A DNA stretch of 64,000 bases from DYRB01 sp963709645. Its GTDB lineage: Bacteria > Pseudomonadota > Gammaproteobacteria > Chromatiales > Chromatiaceae. The stretch spans positions 62,001-126,000 of the forward strand of contig CAVPXP010000017.1 of NCBI GenBank assembly GCA_963709645.1, in the 5' to 3' direction. Under the pieces are notes generated by a model. It was not told the DNA's origin and searched no databases. It saw only the letters and a program-made list of their open reading frames with translations. The position numbers were made by a program, and so were the translations under genes. Each line of letters starts with the position of its first letter. Within the stretch, counting starts at the first letter, position 1. Of this stretch, positions 62,653-64,000 are shown piece by piece.

Positions 62653-63753
62653 TCAATGTGCGGCGGCCTGCCGGGGCTCCCTGGCCAGATACAACGCCTT
62701 GATCTCACGGCTCAGTTGGTACACCGCCATAGCGTATAGGTTGCTGCGGTTGTAGCGTGTGATGACGTAGAAGTTTTCCAGCCCGACCCAGTACTCGTCC
62801 TCGGGCCCATCCAGGCGCAAGAGTACCGCGGGCGCGCCCGGATCGACGGCCTCGGCAGTCGCAATCCCAAGCGCCTCCAACTGCGCCGCCGGCGTAACGG
62901 GTTTGACGGGCGCCTTCAGGGCGAGGAGAGCGCCGTCCGACTCGATGGCCGCCCGGGCCTCCGGTGTCAGCGTGGCGGGGAAGGCGACGGGCTCCCCTGA
63001 CCGCCAGCCGTGATGCCTCAGGTAATTGGCAACGCTGCCAATGACATCGGCATCGCTGCGCCACAGGTCGCGCCGCCCGTCGCCGTCGAAATCCACGGCA
63101 AACTCGCGGTAGCTGCTGGGAATGAACTGAGGCTTGCCGACGGCGCCGGCATAGGATCCGGTCACCTTAGCAGGGTCGATGGCCTCCTCGCGGGCGAGGA
63201 GCAGAAAGGACTCCAGCTCGCGTCGGAAAAAATCTGCCCGCGGAGGGTAAGCGAATCCTAGGGTGGTTAGGGCATCGATGACCCGGTGCCGGCCAACGTT
63301 GCCGCCATAGCTCGTCTCCACGCCGATGATGGCGACCACGACCTCCGGCGGGACCCCGTAGTCCTGCTCGGCCCGGCGCAACAGCTCAGCGTGTGTCTGC
63401 CAGAAGTCCAGCCCGCCTTCGATGCGCGCAGGGGTCAGAAAGATCGGGCGATACAGCGACCAGGGTTTTCCCTCGTGGGGGCGGCGGATGGCATCCACGA
63501 TGTCCTGGCGGTAACGGGCCCGGCCCATGAGCTTGTCCAGGACCACCGGGTTGAACCCATTCTTCGCGGTCATCTCAGCCACGAATGCGCGGGACGCGGT
63601 GCGGTAGGCCAGGGGCTCCGCGGCGCGCACAGAGGCCGGGGCCAACCATGCCAGGAGGGGCCAGATCAGAACCAACACGTTGAACCAAAAGCACTTTGTA
63701 AGACGTGCCCGATCCCAGAGTTCGCGCTTTGTATGCAAAAAGCGGAGGAACAT
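62653..63753 (-). CDS. mltB: Lytic murein transglycosylase B
   Basis: 366 residues. N-terminal hydrophobic signal (about 22-45), then the SLT/MltB fold: VVVAIIGVETSYGGNVGRHR with catalytic Glu, GSYAGAVGKPQFIPSSYREFAVDFDGDGRRDLW and a terminal NRSNLYAMAVYQLS. Cleaves peptidoglycan glycan strands. It begins one base after the rodA stop. Confidence 0.94.
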   Translation of the reverse strand: MFLRFLHTKRELWDRARLTKCFWFNVLVLIWPLLAWLAPASVRAAEPLAYRTASRAFVAEMTAKNGFNPVVLDKLMGRARYRQDIVDAIRRPHEGKPWSLYRPIFLTPARIEGGLDFWQTHAELLRRAEQDYGVPPEVVVAIIGVETSYGGNVGRHRVIDALTTLGFAYPPRADFFRRELESFLLLAREEAIDPAKVTGSYAGAVGKPQFIPSSYREFAVDFDGDGRRDLWRSDADVIGSVANYLRHHGWRSGEPVAFPATLTPEARAAIESDGALLALKAPVKPVTPAAQLEALGIATAEAVDPGAPAVLLRLDGPEDEYWVGLENFYVITRYNRSNLYAMAVYQLSREIKALYLAREPRQAAAH

Positions 63754-63754
63754 C

Positions 63755-64000
63755 CTATACGGGAAACCTTTTCTTGTGCGTATGGATGGACATGATGATA
63801 CCGAATCCGGCCATGATGGTCACTAGGGAGGTTCCCCCATAGCTGACCAGGGGCAGTGGAACCCCCACAACAGGGAGCAGACCCGATACCATCCCGATGT
63901 TCACGAAGACATAGACAAAGAAGACCAGTGTCAAACCGCCCGCGAGGAGCCGCCCGAAGGTGTCCTGGGCCCTGCTCGCGATGTAGAGCCCACGCAGAAT
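63755..64000 (-). CDS. rodA: Rod shape-determining protein RodA, C-terminal part
   Basis: Only the last 81 residues are in the window. SRAQDTFGRLLAGGLT, FVYVFVNIGMVSGLLPVVG and the SEDS ending VPLPLVSYGGTSLVTIMAGFGIIMSIHTHKK identify RodA, the glycan polymerase of cell elongation. It starts beyond the right edge. Confidence 0.93.
   Translation of the reverse strand: MLRGLYIASRAQDTFGRLLAGGLTLVFFVYVFVNIGMVSGLLPVVGVPLPLVSYGGTSLVTIMAGFGIIMSIHTHKKRFPV

Overview
The window looks like chromosome of a high-GC, facultatively denitrifying gammaproteobacterium, probably near the purple sulfur bacteria (Chromatiales). The reasons are gene content (cd1 nitrite reductase with the heme d1 pathway, NorCB, O2-independent ubiquinone synthesis), a gammaproteobacterial rodA-mltB-rlpA-dacA-ybeD-lipB order, and many short palindromic repeats. 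Taxonomy is inferred; there is no rRNA or tRNA gene here to test it.

Left half (1-28900), mostly anaerobic nitrogen metabolism. The end of moeB, a membrane protein, a TlpA-like thioredoxin and a UreH/SafE-like membrane protein lead to norC-norB and ubiU-ubiV-ubiT. An AT-richer island (about 7040-9740) holds broken genes (Abi-like, HNH-like) and one attC-like site. Then come nirS-nirC-nirF-nirD-nirL, a hemerythrin/LysM pair between two diverged direct repeats, a c'-type cytochrome, nirN, another cytochrome, a Dnr/FNR-type regulator, a 12-TM membrane protein, DUF2249, a second hemerythrin, a fused nirG-nirH, nirJ, a Cys-Cys repeat protein and a DevBCA-like exporter with many frameshifts. At least six TTGAY-N4-RTCAA boxes lie before these operons; the Dnr-like gene is the obvious candidate to read them.

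Middle (29010-46484): a long minus-strand block unlike its neighbours. It has a possible heme-thiolate peroxygenase-like protein, a duplicated two-gene module of unknown beta-rich and helical proteins framed by two inverted 150-bp MITE-like elements, a 1279-residue membrane patatin-like lipase, a catalase-family protein, a DyP peroxidase, two uncharacterised proteins, a GMC oxidoreductase and a RoxA-like diheme cytochrome. This is the best candidate for an undescribed system: release and oxidation of lipids or another hydrophobic substrate.

Right part (47618-57777): a second nitric-oxide operon (norE, norF, norQ, an unknown membrane protein, a membrane 4Fe-4S protein, norD), then an RND efflux pair and a NUDIX hydrolase. 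The window ends in housekeeping genes on the minus strand: a low-molecular-weight phosphatase, lipB, ybeD, dacA, rlpA, mltB and the end of rodA.

Many genes (ubiV, nirS, the exporter permease and ATPase, the GMC oxidoreductase, the diheme cytochrome, a nor-cluster membrane protein) contain single-base frameshifts with conserved reading on both sides. Draft-assembly errors and true decay cannot be separated from sequence alone. Several dispersed repeats begin exactly at the stop codon of the preceding gene, which recurs often enough to deserve attention.
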